Positions 7,585-15,865 of a DNA stretch of 19,490 nucleotides are shown here, one piece after another; position 1 is the first letter of the stretch, and every line of letters begins with the position of its first letter. The notes under the pieces are model-generated. The model was not told the DNA's origin and did not search any database. It saw only the letters and a program-made list of their open reading frames with translations. Location: the NCBI GenBank assembly GCA_026418315.1, contig JAOABO010000016.1, forward strand, positions 1 through 19,490, in the 5' to 3' direction. This DNA is from Bacteroidia bacterium (GTDB lineage: Bacteria; Bacteroidota; Bacteroidia; B-17B0; Aurantibacillaceae). Made by a program: the position numbers and the translations under genes.

Positions 7585-8594
7585 AAAAGGGAGTGTTACT
7601 CGTCAATATTGGTAGTCCGGATAGTTTTAACACGGTGGCTGTGCGTCAATATTTACGCAATTTTTTAATGGATAAAAGAGTGATAGATATTCCTTTTTTA
7701 TTTCGGTTTTTATTGGTGAATATGATTATTGCGCCATTTCGGGCTTCAAAAAGTTTAAGAGCATACAATGAAATTTTAATTCAAAATCAATCACCATTGT
7801 TGTATTATTCCAAATTACTTGAGAATGCTTTACAAGTTAAGTTGGGAAAAAATTATATGGTCAAAATAGCCATGATGTATGGAAAACCATACTTAAAGGA
7901 TATCTTAAGAGAATTTAAAAAAATACACTTATCCGAGATAATTATTATTCCACTTTATCCGCAATATGCATCATCTACCACAGGTTCCGCTTTAGAATCT
8001 GTTTTTGACGAACTGAAAAACTGGCCAATTATTCCGAATATCAAAACTATTCATACTTTTTATAACGATACGGAGTTTGTTACTATATGGGCCAATCATA
8101 TAAAAAAACATTTACCTGAAAATTATGATTTTGTATTGTTCAGCTATCACGGATTACCAATACGGCAAATTTTCAAAGCCGATAAACAATTTGTACAACA
8201 ACATTGTAATTTAGATAGCTGTTGTCATTCTATTTATGAAAAAAATGAGTTTTGTTACAGGTCTAATTGCATCAATACTACAAAATGGATAACAGAAAAA
8301 TTATCTTTAGATACAGATAAAATAGGCACCTGTTTTCAATCCAGATTAGGACAATCGGAGTGGTTAAAACCTTATGCATCGGATTATTTAAAGGAATTAT
8401 GTACAAAAGGAGTAAAAAACTTGGTGGTTGTATCACCGGCATTTGTTACAGATTGTTTAGAAACGTTATATGAAATAGAAAAAGAATACAGTGCTTTGTT
8501 TATGCAGTATGGTGGAGAAAAACTTACACTTATACCTTCTCTCAATGCAGAAGAAGAGTGGGTGAGGTTTCTTTGTAGAAAAATTACAGAATAA
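7581..8594 (+). CDS. hemH: Ferrochelatase
   Basis: HemH inserts ferrous iron into protoporphyrin IX (or coproporphyrin III, depending on the pathway). The 337-residue protein has the family start GVLLVNIGSPDS, then NQSPLLYYSKLL (about 69-80) and IIIIPLYPQYASSTTGSAL (about 120-138). The catalytic His190 is in SYHGLP and Glu294 in TDCLETLYEI. A Cys-rich stretch (Cys209, 214, 215, 225, 230) follows the catalytic His; I recall a similar HC..CC..CYR..C pattern in other Bacteroidota ferrochelatases, and it could hold a metal or Fe-S cluster. No membrane anchor is seen. It is translationally coupled to lspA by a 4-base overlap and converges on pssA with an 11-base 3' overlap. The haem produced would supply CoxA and the MbnH-like protein here. 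Confidence 0.97.
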   Translation: MKKGVLLVNIGSPDSFNTVAVRQYLRNFLMDKRVIDIPFLFRFLLVNMIIAPFRASKSLRAYNEILIQNQSPLLYYSKLLENALQVKLGKNYMVKIAMMYGKPYLKDILREFKKIHLSEIIIIPLYPQYASSTTGSALESVFDELKNWPIIPNIKTIHTFYNDTEFVTIWANHIKKHLPENYDFVLFSYHGLPIRQIFKADKQFVQQHCNLDSCCHSIYEKNEFCYRSNCINTTKWITEKLSLDTDKIGTCFQSRLGQSEWLKPYASDYLKELCTKGVKNLVVVSPAFVTDCLETLYEIEKEYSALFMQYGGEKLTLIPSLNAEEEWVRFLCRKITE

Positions 8595-9318
8595 AATAAT
8601 ACCACAATACCGACCATACTACATACCAAAGTACAGTCCAAAAAATCGCCATCTTCCCAAATAAAATAAGTAAAACAAAAACCCCTATTAATAGTATTAA
8701 TTGATGCTTGATAGCATTAATTGTGAATTTTGTAAATTTGAAAGAAATCAGATTAATAGGAAAAATGAGTAAAACAGACGAAATTACAGAAAGTATTCTA
8801 ATAGCATTGGTAGAATAAATAATTTTAGATAAAATGATAGCGTTCCATTTGAGTAAAACAGAGTGTTCACTAACTTCAGGATGCTCATGAATTACAAAAA
8901 TCAAAAGAGATAAAATAAACAATGCGTTGGCAGGTGTAGGTAATCCTATAAAATAATAGGACTGGCGGGTATCATGATTAAATTTTGCTAGCCGTATGGC
9001 GGAAAATATTACAACAGAAAAACATAGGAAATTCCATATAGAGTGTTCTTGCTGTTCTGCCAAATGATATAAGACAATGGAAGGTAATAAACCAAATGTA
9101 ATAAGATCTGCCAAACTATCTAAATCTTTTCCAATAGCAGATTGTGCTTTTAAAATTCGGGCAACCAATCCATCCAAAAAATCGGCGAATAATGATATAA
9201 AAACAAGAATTATAACATGCTCATATCGTTCATTTACTAATTCAATGATTCCTATACTACCGCACAATAAATTGATTAGTGTTATAAAATTAGGTAACCA
9301 CCATAAATACTTGTACAT
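8584..9318 (-). CDS. pssA: CDP-diacylglycerol--serine O-phosphatidyltransferase
   Basis: PssA makes phosphatidylserine from CDP-diacylglycerol and serine, the precursor of phosphatidylethanolamine. The CDP-alcohol phosphotransferase motif D(x)2DG(x)2AR(x)8G(x)3D(x)3D is exact, with Asp46, Asp49, Arg54, Gly63, Asp67 and Asp71. The 244-residue protein is strongly hydrophobic with about six to eight membrane segments, including PNFITLINLLCGSIGII at 9-25 and two close C-terminal ones rich in Trp. The assignment to the serine rather than glycerol- or inositol-specific branch rests on this start (ITLINLLCG) and the LITFGLLPSI segment after the motif, which match bacterial PssA. It starts 5 bases after the mutase gene and is surely cotranscribed with it. 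Its 3' end overlaps hemH on the opposite strand. Confidence 0.93.
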   Translation of the reverse strand: MYKYLWWLPNFITLINLLCGSIGIIELVNERYEHVIILVFISLFADFLDGLVARILKAQSAIGKDLDSLADLITFGLLPSIVLYHLAEQQEHSIWNFLCFSVVIFSAIRLAKFNHDTRQSYYFIGLPTPANALFILSLLIFVIHEHPEVSEHSVLLKWNAIILSKIIYSTNAIRILSVISSVLLIFPINLISFKFTKFTINAIKHQLILLIGVFVLLILFGKMAIFWTVLWYVVWSVLWYYFIL

Positions 9319-9323
9319 GTTGC

Positions 9324-10733
9324 TTAACTATTTAGTATAACAGATTGAACAGTGTTTAATAATTCAATGACGCCTTCATAGGTTTCACTTTCGCCATACA
9401 ATCTTAATAATGGCTCGGTGCCACTGGCTCTTATCATTACCCATTGTTCATCATCTAAAAAATATTTATACCCATCTATTGTTTCAACACCCCTTATCTT
9501 ATATTTTCCAAATTCTTTATATTTACCTTCTTTACAGTGGTTCATAATTTTTTCTTTTAGATTATTGTCAATATGCAAGTCATATCTGTAATAAGAAAAT
9601 CTTCCTGTAATTTTATATACATCTTCTATCAGTTCTTCCAGTGTTTTTTTGCTTTTAGCCATATATTCCCATATTGTCAGTCCCATCCATATACCGTCTC
9701 TTTCCGGGATATGTCCTTTAATAGCAATACCGCCGCTTTCTTCTCCGCCTAATAACACATCGTCTGAAATCATGTAGCCAGCAATATGTTTAAATCCAAT
9801 AGGCACAGTAATAACCTCTAACCCTAAGTATTTTGCTAATTTATGCACTCTGGGTGTAGTAGAGGTGGCCGTCACAATTTTACCCTTTAACTTTTTTACT
9901 TCTGCAAGATATTTAATCAATAGTAAAATAATATGATGAGAATCTACAAAATTACCTTTGCTGTCAAATAAGCCAATTCTATCAGCATCACCATCTGTAC
10001 ATAGTCCACAATTAATTTTTCCGTGCTGTTTGATAAACTTTTGAAAATCCTGCAAATTGCGTAAAATAGGTTCTGGTGCCTGACCATAAAAAGATGGATT
10101 ATATTGTTTGTGCAAATGTATGATGTATGGAAACAAACGGTACATAATGTTTTGCCCTGCACCATACATACTGTCGTAGGCAAACTTTAATCCAGATTTT
10201 TCAATGGCATTTATATCAAAATGCTGAACGACGTGGTTATAGTAAAGGTCCTCAAAATTTTCGTAACGTAATAATCCTGATTTTTCAATGTCTTCAAGAG
10301 AAATAGATTTGAATTCAAAGGAGGGTGTATCTGGTATTAGTTTTTCTATTTCAGCTATTTTGTCTGGTAATAAAGGACCTCCGTAACTTCCTTTTAATTT
10401 ATATCCATTGTATTCAGGGGGATTATGACTTGCAGTGATAATAATACCTAAAGATGCATTATTTTTTAAGGTAGCTAATGAAACCATGGGTGTTGATACA
10501 AAGTTTTTATCAATAATGACAGAAATGTTATGATAAGTCAATATTTTTGCAACCGTTTCGCTGAATAATTTTCCTCCAAACCTGCAATCATATCCTACTA
10601 CTACTTTGGGTTTTGTATAGTTTGCTTGTAACCACTTTGCAACACCTTCTGTTACTCTACACACATTTTCTATAGTAAATGTATCTGCAATAATGGCTCT
10701 CCACCCGTCCGTACCAAATTTTATTTGAGTCAT
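9324..10733 (-). CDS. Phosphoglucomutase/phosphomannomutase family protein
   Basis: This is an alpha-D-phosphohexomutase, which moves phosphate between the 1 and 6 positions of a hexose, feeding nucleotide-sugar and envelope polysaccharide synthesis. The 469-residue protein holds all four family loops: TASHNP (100-105) with phosphoserine Ser102, metal loop DGDADR (247-252), sugar loop GGEESGG (329-335) and phosphate loop RASGTEP (435-441). The start FGTDGWRAIIADTFT is typical. GEESGG suits glucose/mannose-type mutases, and I see no GlmM-specific feature, but exact substrate is not certain. The ATG at 10733 is preferred over an in-frame TTG at 10742. It leads a two-gene unit with pssA (5-base gap). 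Confidence 0.92.
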   Translation of the reverse strand: MTQIKFGTDGWRAIIADTFTIENVCRVTEGVAKWLQANYTKPKVVVGYDCRFGGKLFSETVAKILTYHNISVIIDKNFVSTPMVSLATLKNNASLGIIITASHNPPEYNGYKLKGSYGGPLLPDKIAEIEKLIPDTPSFEFKSISLEDIEKSGLLRYENFEDLYYNHVVQHFDINAIEKSGLKFAYDSMYGAGQNIMYRLFPYIIHLHKQYNPSFYGQAPEPILRNLQDFQKFIKQHGKINCGLCTDGDADRIGLFDSKGNFVDSHHIILLLIKYLAEVKKLKGKIVTATSTTPRVHKLAKYLGLEVITVPIGFKHIAGYMISDDVLLGGEESGGIAIKGHIPERDGIWMGLTIWEYMAKSKKTLEELIEDVYKITGRFSYYRYDLHIDNNLKEKIMNHCKEGKYKEFGKYKIRGVETIDGYKYFLDDEQWVMIRASGTEPLLRLYGESETYEGVIELLNTVQSVILNS

Positions 10734-10750
10734 AAAATACAAATTTGAGG

Positions 10751-10758
10751 CAAATATA
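10751..10758 (-). promoter_or_regulatory. Candidate -7 box of the mutase-pssA unit
   Basis: On the minus strand TATATTTG is an exact TANNTTTG match, ending 17 bases before the mutase ATG. A TTG at 10775-10777 lies 16 bases upstream, slightly closer than the usual -33 spacing. Confidence 0.45.
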
Positions 10759-10858
10759 CTGAAAAGACAAAACTCAAGATTGATTATAGTAGTGCGGTTT
10801 CATTTCAGAAAATCGAATTTAATTATTTCTTAATAGAAAATACTTCAATTCTTTTATG

Positions 10859-10866
10859 TACTTTTG
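10859..10866 (+). promoter_or_regulatory. Candidate -7 box of the receptor-nuclease unit
   Basis: TACTTTTG is an exact TANNTTTG match lying 21 bases before the ATG at 10888. It leaves only 12 bases to the alternative ATG at 10879, which supports the later start. No clear -33 TTTG is visible. It is divergent from the mutase promoter across about 100 bases. Confidence 0.45.
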
Positions 10867-10887
10867 CCCAAGAAGTAAATGTGCTTT

Positions 10888-13413
10888 ATGAAAAAACTAT
10901 GGTCAATTTTTTGGATTTGTATTTTCTTTTTTCATTTTGCTGGCGCCCAAAATGATAGTATTCCTGCTGATACTGCTAAAACAAAAGGAGATGAATTTCA
11001 GGTTCCGGTATATTCTGTCACATCCGATGAGAGTGATGCGGAGAGTAATAGTCAGGATGTAGCTTCTTTATTACAAGCATCCCGTGACATCTACCTAAGC
11101 TATGCTTCTTTTCACCTTGCTTCTGTTAATTTTAGATTAAGAGGATTACCAGCTGATCAAAGTTTGATTATGATTAATGGTATAAATATGGCAAATCCGG
11201 AATTAGGGTATGCTAATTGGAGTAATTGGGGTGGTTTAAATGATGTGATGCGGTTTCCGGAAATCAGAATAGGCGTTACACCTTCAAGGTATGCTTTTAG
11301 TCCTTCATCAGGATATACCTTTATTGATAGTCGTGCATCTTTATTTAAAAAAGGCACACGATTCTCCTATGCTAATTCCAATAGAATTTTTCAACACAGA
11401 ATTATGCTTACGCATTCTACAGGTATGATGCAGAATGGATGGGCTATTACATTGTCTGCATCTGCTCGTTTATCAGATACCAGCTATTATCCGGGTACTT
11501 ATTTTAATTCTACCAGTTATTATTTAGGTATAGAAAAAAGATTAAACGACAAACACTCATTGTCACTAACCGCCTTTTATGCCGATATTGAAAGAGCAAG
11601 AAAAGGCATGGCACAGCAGGAAGTATATGACCTTGTAGGGAACAATTTTTACAATCCTTACTGGGGCTATCAAAATGGTAAAAAAAGAAATGGATACATC
11701 ACTAACAATGCATACCCTACTGCTATATTATCCCATATTTTTAGCATAAGTGAAAATGCTAAGTGGATTACATCAGCTTCTTTTTCTTATGGTAAAAATA
11801 AATCTACGAGTATAACATGGTATGATGCAGCTAATCCTAATCCTACTTTCTATAAGTATCTTCCTAGTTATTATCAATACACGAATCCTACTTATTCACA
11901 AATACTAACCCAATTGTGGCAGACAGATGTGAATACACAACAATTAAACTGGGATAAATTTTATCAGGCCAATTATGGAAATTTATTTACTGTACAAGAT
12001 GTGAATGGAATAGCAGGTAGTACTTTTGAAGGAAGAAGGTCAAAATATATAGTGCAAGCACAAAATACGGACTCTAAAGTTTTTAATTTTACATCGTATA
12101 TTAATAAACGAATCAATAAGATGTTTGTCAGTGGTGGAATTAATACCAACTACAGTATCAATCATCACTATAAAACAGTAGATGATTTATTAGGAGGAGA
12201 TTTCTGGCTGGACTATGATATTTTTGCAAGAGGACTTACCACGGACGAAATGTTTTATCAAAATGATGTAGAGCATCCTAATAAACTGATTAGAAAAGGC
12301 GACATATTTGGATACAACTATAATATTGTAACACAAAGATATGAAGGATGGGGGCAAGTGGAATATAATCTCAACCAATTGGACATATACGGAGCTATGT
12401 CTATCAGTTATTCATCTATTTATAGAGATGGATTAATGAAAAATGGTAAGTTTCTGAATAGCTCAAAAGGTAAATCTGCTACTCTTTCATTTGTCAACTA
12501 TGGCATCAAAGCAGGAGCAACATATAAAATAAGTGGAAAACATTATGTGTCTTTTAATGCTATGTATAACACAAAGCCAACCGATTTTCAAAATGTTTTT
12601 ATCTCTCCTCAAACCAGAAATGATTACATATCTCCACTGCAGGATGAACAATGTTTGGCAACAGATATTAATTACTATGCCAATTTAGGTTTTCTGAAAG
12701 CCCGAGTTACCTACTACTTTTATCAATTTAAAAATTCAACTTATTTACGCTCTTATTTTCATGATGTATATAATACTATTGTAAATTATGTAATGACAGG
12801 TGTGAATACTCAACATCAAGGAATTGAACTGGGCGTGGAAGCAAAATTTTTAAGAGGATTTACTGCAACAGGTGTGCTCGGTATTGGCGAATTTATATAT
12901 ACCAATCGTCCACTTGCACAAGCATGGAGGAATAACTCTGGTGAAAATCTTTTTATTGACAGAACGGTGTATTTGAAAAACTACAAAATAGGTGGAACAC
13001 CACAAACATTAGCAGGATTAGGAATACGGTATAATAGCAAAAAATATTGGTATGTAGGTATTTATTTTAATTACTTTGCTGATATGTACATAGAGCCCAA
13101 TCCAGACAGAAGAACAGAAGCTGCTATCAGTAAATATATTCCAACTGATCCTCAATGGAATCAATTATTAGGACAAGAAAAATTACCTTCTAAATTTACA
13201 TTAGATGCTAATGTCGGAAAATCTTTTCGTATTAAAAGAAAATACACATTAGGAATTAATGCTTCTGCTTCTAATTTACTGAATAATAAAACTATCATTA
13301 GCAATGGTATTGAGCAGTTAAGATACGATGCTAGTGACCCATTAAAGTTTCCAAATAAATATAACTATGCCATGGGGCTTACTTATATTTTAATGGTTAA
13401 TTTTAATTTTTAA
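10888..13413 (+). CDS. TonB-dependent receptor-like outer-membrane protein
   Basis: This is predicted to be a 22-strand-type outer-membrane channel with an internal plug, importing a substrate with TonB energy. The 841-residue protein has a signal peptide (1 to about 20, MKKLWSIFWI... ending AGAQ). A plug-like region covers about 36-175, including SLLQASRDIYLSYASF, VNFRLRGLPADQSLIMINGINM and the PEIRIGVTPSRYAFSPSSG stretch. Many amphipathic aromatic-rich strands follow, ending in Phe (ILMVNFNF), the outer-membrane insertion signal. It lacks the N-terminal carboxypeptidase-regulatory-like domain of many Bacteroidota receptors, and no clear TonB box is seen, though the region around QVPVYSV (38-44) is where one would be. 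ATG 10888 gives the cleanest signal peptide and leader length; ATG 10879 adds three residues. It is followed 4 bases later by an exported nuclease/phosphatase-fold gene. The substrate is unknown, and the pairing suggests a nucleic-acid or phosphate-ester product. Confidence 0.85.
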   Translation: MKKLWSIFWICIFFFHFAGAQNDSIPADTAKTKGDEFQVPVYSVTSDESDAESNSQDVASLLQASRDIYLSYASFHLASVNFRLRGLPADQSLIMINGINMANPELGYANWSNWGGLNDVMRFPEIRIGVTPSRYAFSPSSGYTFIDSRASLFKKGTRFSYANSNRIFQHRIMLTHSTGMMQNGWAITLSASARLSDTSYYPGTYFNSTSYYLGIEKRLNDKHSLSLTAFYADIERARKGMAQQEVYDLVGNNFYNPYWGYQNGKKRNGYITNNAYPTAILSHIFSISENAKWITSASFSYGKNKSTSITWYDAANPNPTFYKYLPSYYQYTNPTYSQILTQLWQTDVNTQQLNWDKFYQANYGNLFTVQDVNGIAGSTFEGRRSKYIVQAQNTDSKVFNFTSYINKRINKMFVSGGINTNYSINHHYKTVDDLLGGDFWLDYDIFARGLTTDEMFYQNDVEHPNKLIRKGDIFGYNYNIVTQRYEGWGQVEYNLNQLDIYGAMSISYSSIYRDGLMKNGKFLNSSKGKSATLSFVNYGIKAGATYKISGKHYVSFNAMYNTKPTDFQNVFISPQTRNDYISPLQDEQCLATDINYYANLGFLKARVTYYFYQFKNSTYLRSYFHDVYNTIVNYVMTGVNTQHQGIELGVEAKFLRGFTATGVLGIGEFIYTNRPLAQAWRNNSGENLFIDRTVYLKNYKIGGTPQTLAGLGIRYNSKKYWYVGIYFNYFADMYIEPNPDRRTEAAISKYIPTDPQWNQLLGQEKLPSKFTLDANVGKSFRIKRKYTLGINASASNLLNNKTIISNGIEQLRYDASDPLKFPNKYNYAMGLTYILMVNFNF

Positions 13414-13417
13414 TATC

Positions 13418-14467
13418 ATGAAGCATTTTATACTTTTCGTTTCACTCTCCTTTTTATTTACTACTTATTATCCTCAAAAGTTAGAAAAAGGGCGTCAGTA
13501 CAATTTAGTTGTAGTAGCATTTTGGAATATAGAGAATCTATACGACACTATTGATGATCCCAAAAAACTGGATGAGGAATTTTTACCCAGCGGAACTAAT
13601 TTATGGAACACAGCACGGTATTTAAAGAAATTAGACCACTTAGCTGAAGTTATTAAACAAATTGGCGAAGAATATACTCCTGATGGCCCTGCAGTAATAG
13701 GCATGTGTGAAGTAGAAAACATCAATGTATTGAAAGATCTGGCTAAACAAGAAAAAATCGCCAACAGAAATTATCAACCCATACTCATTGAAGGACCTGA
13801 TGCCAGAGGTGTAGATCCTGCTTTAATGTATAATCCTAAATATTTTAAGCCCGAAAAATTTGTTTCTTATCCTGTTAAAGTTGTAACAGACACTGCCCAC
13901 AAAACCAGAGATATTTTAGTAGTATATGGAAAGTTACTTGGAGAACCATTTGCCTTTCTTGTTAATCACTGGCCATCTCGCAGAGGAGGAGAAGAAGCCA
14001 GCCGTCCTAATAGAATTTCTGCGGCTAAAACCGCAAGACATATCGCCGATAGTATTATGAAAGTAGATCCCAATATCAAAATTATGATTATGGGTGATTA
14101 TAATGATGATCCTATTAATGAAAGTATCAAAAAATATATACGGACTTACAATGATATAAAGAGAACCAGAGAAGACGAGTTTTTTAATCCTATGGAAAAA
14201 TTACACAAAAAAGGATTTGGAACTCTTGCATATCAAGACCAATGGAATTTATTTGATCAAATATTAATGAACAAACCTTTATTGCCAACTGATTTTGCAA
14301 CACTTCAATATCTCAATGCAAAAATTTTCAACAAACCCTTTGTTAGAAATGATTTTGGCAACTTTAAAGGTTATCCCTTCAGAACTATAGTAGGTGGAAA
14401 CTATCAGGGTGGTTATAGCGATCATTTTTCTGTATATGTAGTACTTGCAAGAGAAATAAAGAAGTAA
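13418..14467 (+). CDS. Exported endonuclease/exonuclease/phosphatase-fold enzyme
   Basis: This is a member of the EEP superfamily (DNase I, exonuclease III, sphingomyelinase, inositol phosphatases), which cleave phosphate esters with a divalent metal. The 349-residue protein starts with a hydrophobic export signal (MKHFILFVSLSFLFTTYYPQ). The active-site set is complete: Asn37 in FWNIENLYD, Glu98/Glu100 in GMCEVEN, Asp133 in GVDPALMYN, His184 in NHWPSRRGG, Asp227 and Asn229 in GDYNDDP, and the final Ser-Asp-His in GYSDHFSVYV. HWPSRxGG and the WNxENLYD start resemble secreted bacterial nucleases rather than exonuclease III. It probably acts in the periplasm or outside the cell. It is cotranscribed with the preceding receptor gene. 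DNA, RNA or another phosphodiester could be the substrate. Confidence 0.88.
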   Translation: MKHFILFVSLSFLFTTYYPQKLEKGRQYNLVVVAFWNIENLYDTIDDPKKLDEEFLPSGTNLWNTARYLKKLDHLAEVIKQIGEEYTPDGPAVIGMCEVENINVLKDLAKQEKIANRNYQPILIEGPDARGVDPALMYNPKYFKPEKFVSYPVKVVTDTAHKTRDILVVYGKLLGEPFAFLVNHWPSRRGGEEASRPNRISAAKTARHIADSIMKVDPNIKIMIMGDYNDDPINESIKKYIRTYNDIKRTREDEFFNPMEKLHKKGFGTLAYQDQWNLFDQILMNKPLLPTDFATLQYLNAKIFNKPFVRNDFGNFKGYPFRTIVGGNYQGGYSDHFSVYVVLAREIKK

Positions 14468-14490
14468 AAAATAATAGTTTTTATTTTTAC
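14464..14490 (+). terminator. Weak AT-rich inverted repeat after the nuclease gene
   Basis: GTAAAAA-TAA (from 14464, one bulged A) can pair with TTATTTTTAC (14481-14490), overlapping the stop codon. The stem is almost all A-T and no T-run follows, so it is at best a weak terminator. Confidence 0.2.
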
Positions 14491-14643
14491 TTATTTGCTC
14501 TTCTGTTCTTTCTAATGGATTTTTAATAACTGCACTTTCTTTGTTGTGAATCTTGCTTTAATAGAATTGAAGTCAAAGATAGATATGTTCATAGTAAATT
14601 TTAAATTAATCTGATCCTTCAAAACTTGAAAAAATAAATCATC

Positions 14644-14677
14644 TTGTTAAAAAACTTTCATTCTCAATCTTTAACAA
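14644..14677. repeat. 8-bp inverted repeat upstream of the coxB promoter
   Basis: TTGTTAAA (14644-14651) and TTTAACAA (14670-14677) are perfect inverted arms separated by 18 bases, centred about 75 bases before the coxB -7 box. It could be an operator or chance in AT-rich DNA. The rest of the 301-base gap between the nuclease and coxB holds no ORF or RNA gene that I can recognise. Confidence 0.3.
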
Positions 14678-14708
14678 CTAATAAAAGATATATGACAAAC
14701 AATATTTT

Positions 14709-14741
14709 TTTGGATATTATGATTTAAATTAACTATTTTTG
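14709..14741 (+). promoter_or_regulatory. Candidate coxB promoter (Bacteroidota type)
   Basis: TTTG (14709-14712) and TATTTTTG (14734-14741) are separated by 21 bases and match the -33/-7 pair TTTG and TANNTTTG. The -7 box ends 27 bases before the coxB ATG. This is the best complete promoter match in the window. Confidence 0.6.
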
Positions 14742-14768
14742 TGCCGAAAAAATTGTAAAAAATTGATT

Positions 14769-15800
14769 ATGAAACTTTTAATTATCTTAGCAGTAATTTT
14801 GTTCATACTTGCAGTACACCAATTGATGAAAGTTGTTGAGTTTGCAAGAGAATTAAGAAAAACCAAAGAATGGGAACCAACAGATAGTGAAAATGATTTA
14901 ATGGGAAAGTTAATGCTTTTATTTGGAATAGCGTTCTTGTTTTTATTCTTCTACCAAATAGATAAATGGTATGATAAAGCATTACCTCCTGCAGCATCTG
15001 AACATGGAAAACATATTGATGAATTATTATTTTGGAACATGATATTAATTAGTTTCGTATTTGTTGTTGTAAATGCTGTTTTATTTTATTTTGCTTATAA
15101 GTACCGCGGTAATAAAAACAGAAAGGCAGTATATTATTCTGATAACAGTAAATTAGAAATGTTGTGGACTATTATTCCTGCATCTGCATTAGCGTTTATT
15201 ATCACATTTGGTCTAAAGTATTGGAATGAAATTACAGCACCTTCTACAGAAAAAAATCCCTTGATTGTAGAACTATATGCTAAGCAGTTTGATTGGACAG
15301 CAAGGTATCCTGGTAAAGATGGAAAATTAGGAACTACTGATTTCAGACATATTGAAGGAAGTAATCCTGTAGGGTTAGACACTACCGATCAATCTGGTTT
15401 TGATGATTTATTAGTAAAAAACGAGTTTCATATTCCGGTAGGCAAAGAAGTGGTTTTTCAATTTCGTTCCAGAGATGTTATACATTCTGCATTTATGCCA
15501 CACTTCAGAGCGCAAATGAATTGTGTTCCTGGTATGGTAACTACCTTTAAGTTTAAACCAACTAAAACCACCAAAGAAATGCGGGAAGACCCTCATGTGC
15601 AAAATTTGATGAAACAAATTAATGAGCAAAGAGCCAAAGAAGGAAAAGAACCAGTAGAGTTTGATTATGTGCTACTGTGTAATAAAATATGTGGGGCATC
15701 GCACTATAATATGCAAATGAAAATAGTTGTTGAAACGGAGCAGGAATTTAATGAATGGTTAAGACAACAAAAATCTTTTAAAACGGTAGCATCAAAGTAA
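14769..15800 (+). CDS. coxB: Cytochrome c oxidase subunit II
   Basis: CoxB carries the binuclear CuA centre that accepts electrons from cytochrome c. The 343-residue protein has membrane segments at about 1-20, 46-63, 88-110 and 133-150. The last two are the canonical subunit II pair; the first two are an N-terminal extension I know from Bacteroidota. The cupredoxin domain (about 165-330) has the CuA ligands His239 (RDVIHSAF), Cys304, Cys308, His312 and Met315 (CNKICGASHYNM). The residue between the cysteines that is Glu in mitochondrial CxExC is Lys here; its backbone is the ligand. An insertion of about 30 charged residues (264-297) interrupts the domain before the Cys motif. ATG 14769 is chosen over a TTG at 14739 that lies inside the -7 box. 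coxA follows after 65 bases. Confidence 0.96.
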   Translation: MKLLIILAVILFILAVHQLMKVVEFARELRKTKEWEPTDSENDLMGKLMLLFGIAFLFLFFYQIDKWYDKALPPAASEHGKHIDELLFWNMILISFVFVVVNAVLFYFAYKYRGNKNRKAVYYSDNSKLEMLWTIIPASALAFIITFGLKYWNEITAPSTEKNPLIVELYAKQFDWTARYPGKDGKLGTTDFRHIEGSNPVGLDTTDQSGFDDLLVKNEFHIPVGKEVVFQFRSRDVIHSAFMPHFRAQMNCVPGMVTTFKFKPTKTTKEMREDPHVQNLMKQINEQRAKEGKEPVEFDYVLLCNKICGASHYNMQMKIVVETEQEFNEWLRQQKSFKTVASK

Positions 15801-15833
15801 TTAATGTTACAATAAACAAAATAAAAAACTATT

Positions 15834-15841
15834 TATTTTTG
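15834..15841 (+). promoter_or_regulatory. Candidate -7 box of coxA
   Basis: TATTTTTG exactly matches TANNTTTG, 24 bases before the coxA ATG, and is identical to the coxB box. No -33 TTTG is apparent at the usual distance. It suggests coxA can be transcribed separately from coxB. Confidence 0.45.
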
Positions 15842-15865
15842 CACTAAAAAATTAAAACAAATAAT

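Noticed and set aside
8384..8641. 85-codon minus-strand ORF across the hemH-pssA junction
   Set aside because: It overlaps the catalytic Glu region of hemH and the end of pssA in another frame, and has no own support.
14739..14768. Upstream TTG start for coxB adding 10 residues
   Set aside because: The TTG lies inside the TATTTTTG promoter box, and the added residues are hydrophilic ahead of a natural membrane-segment start.
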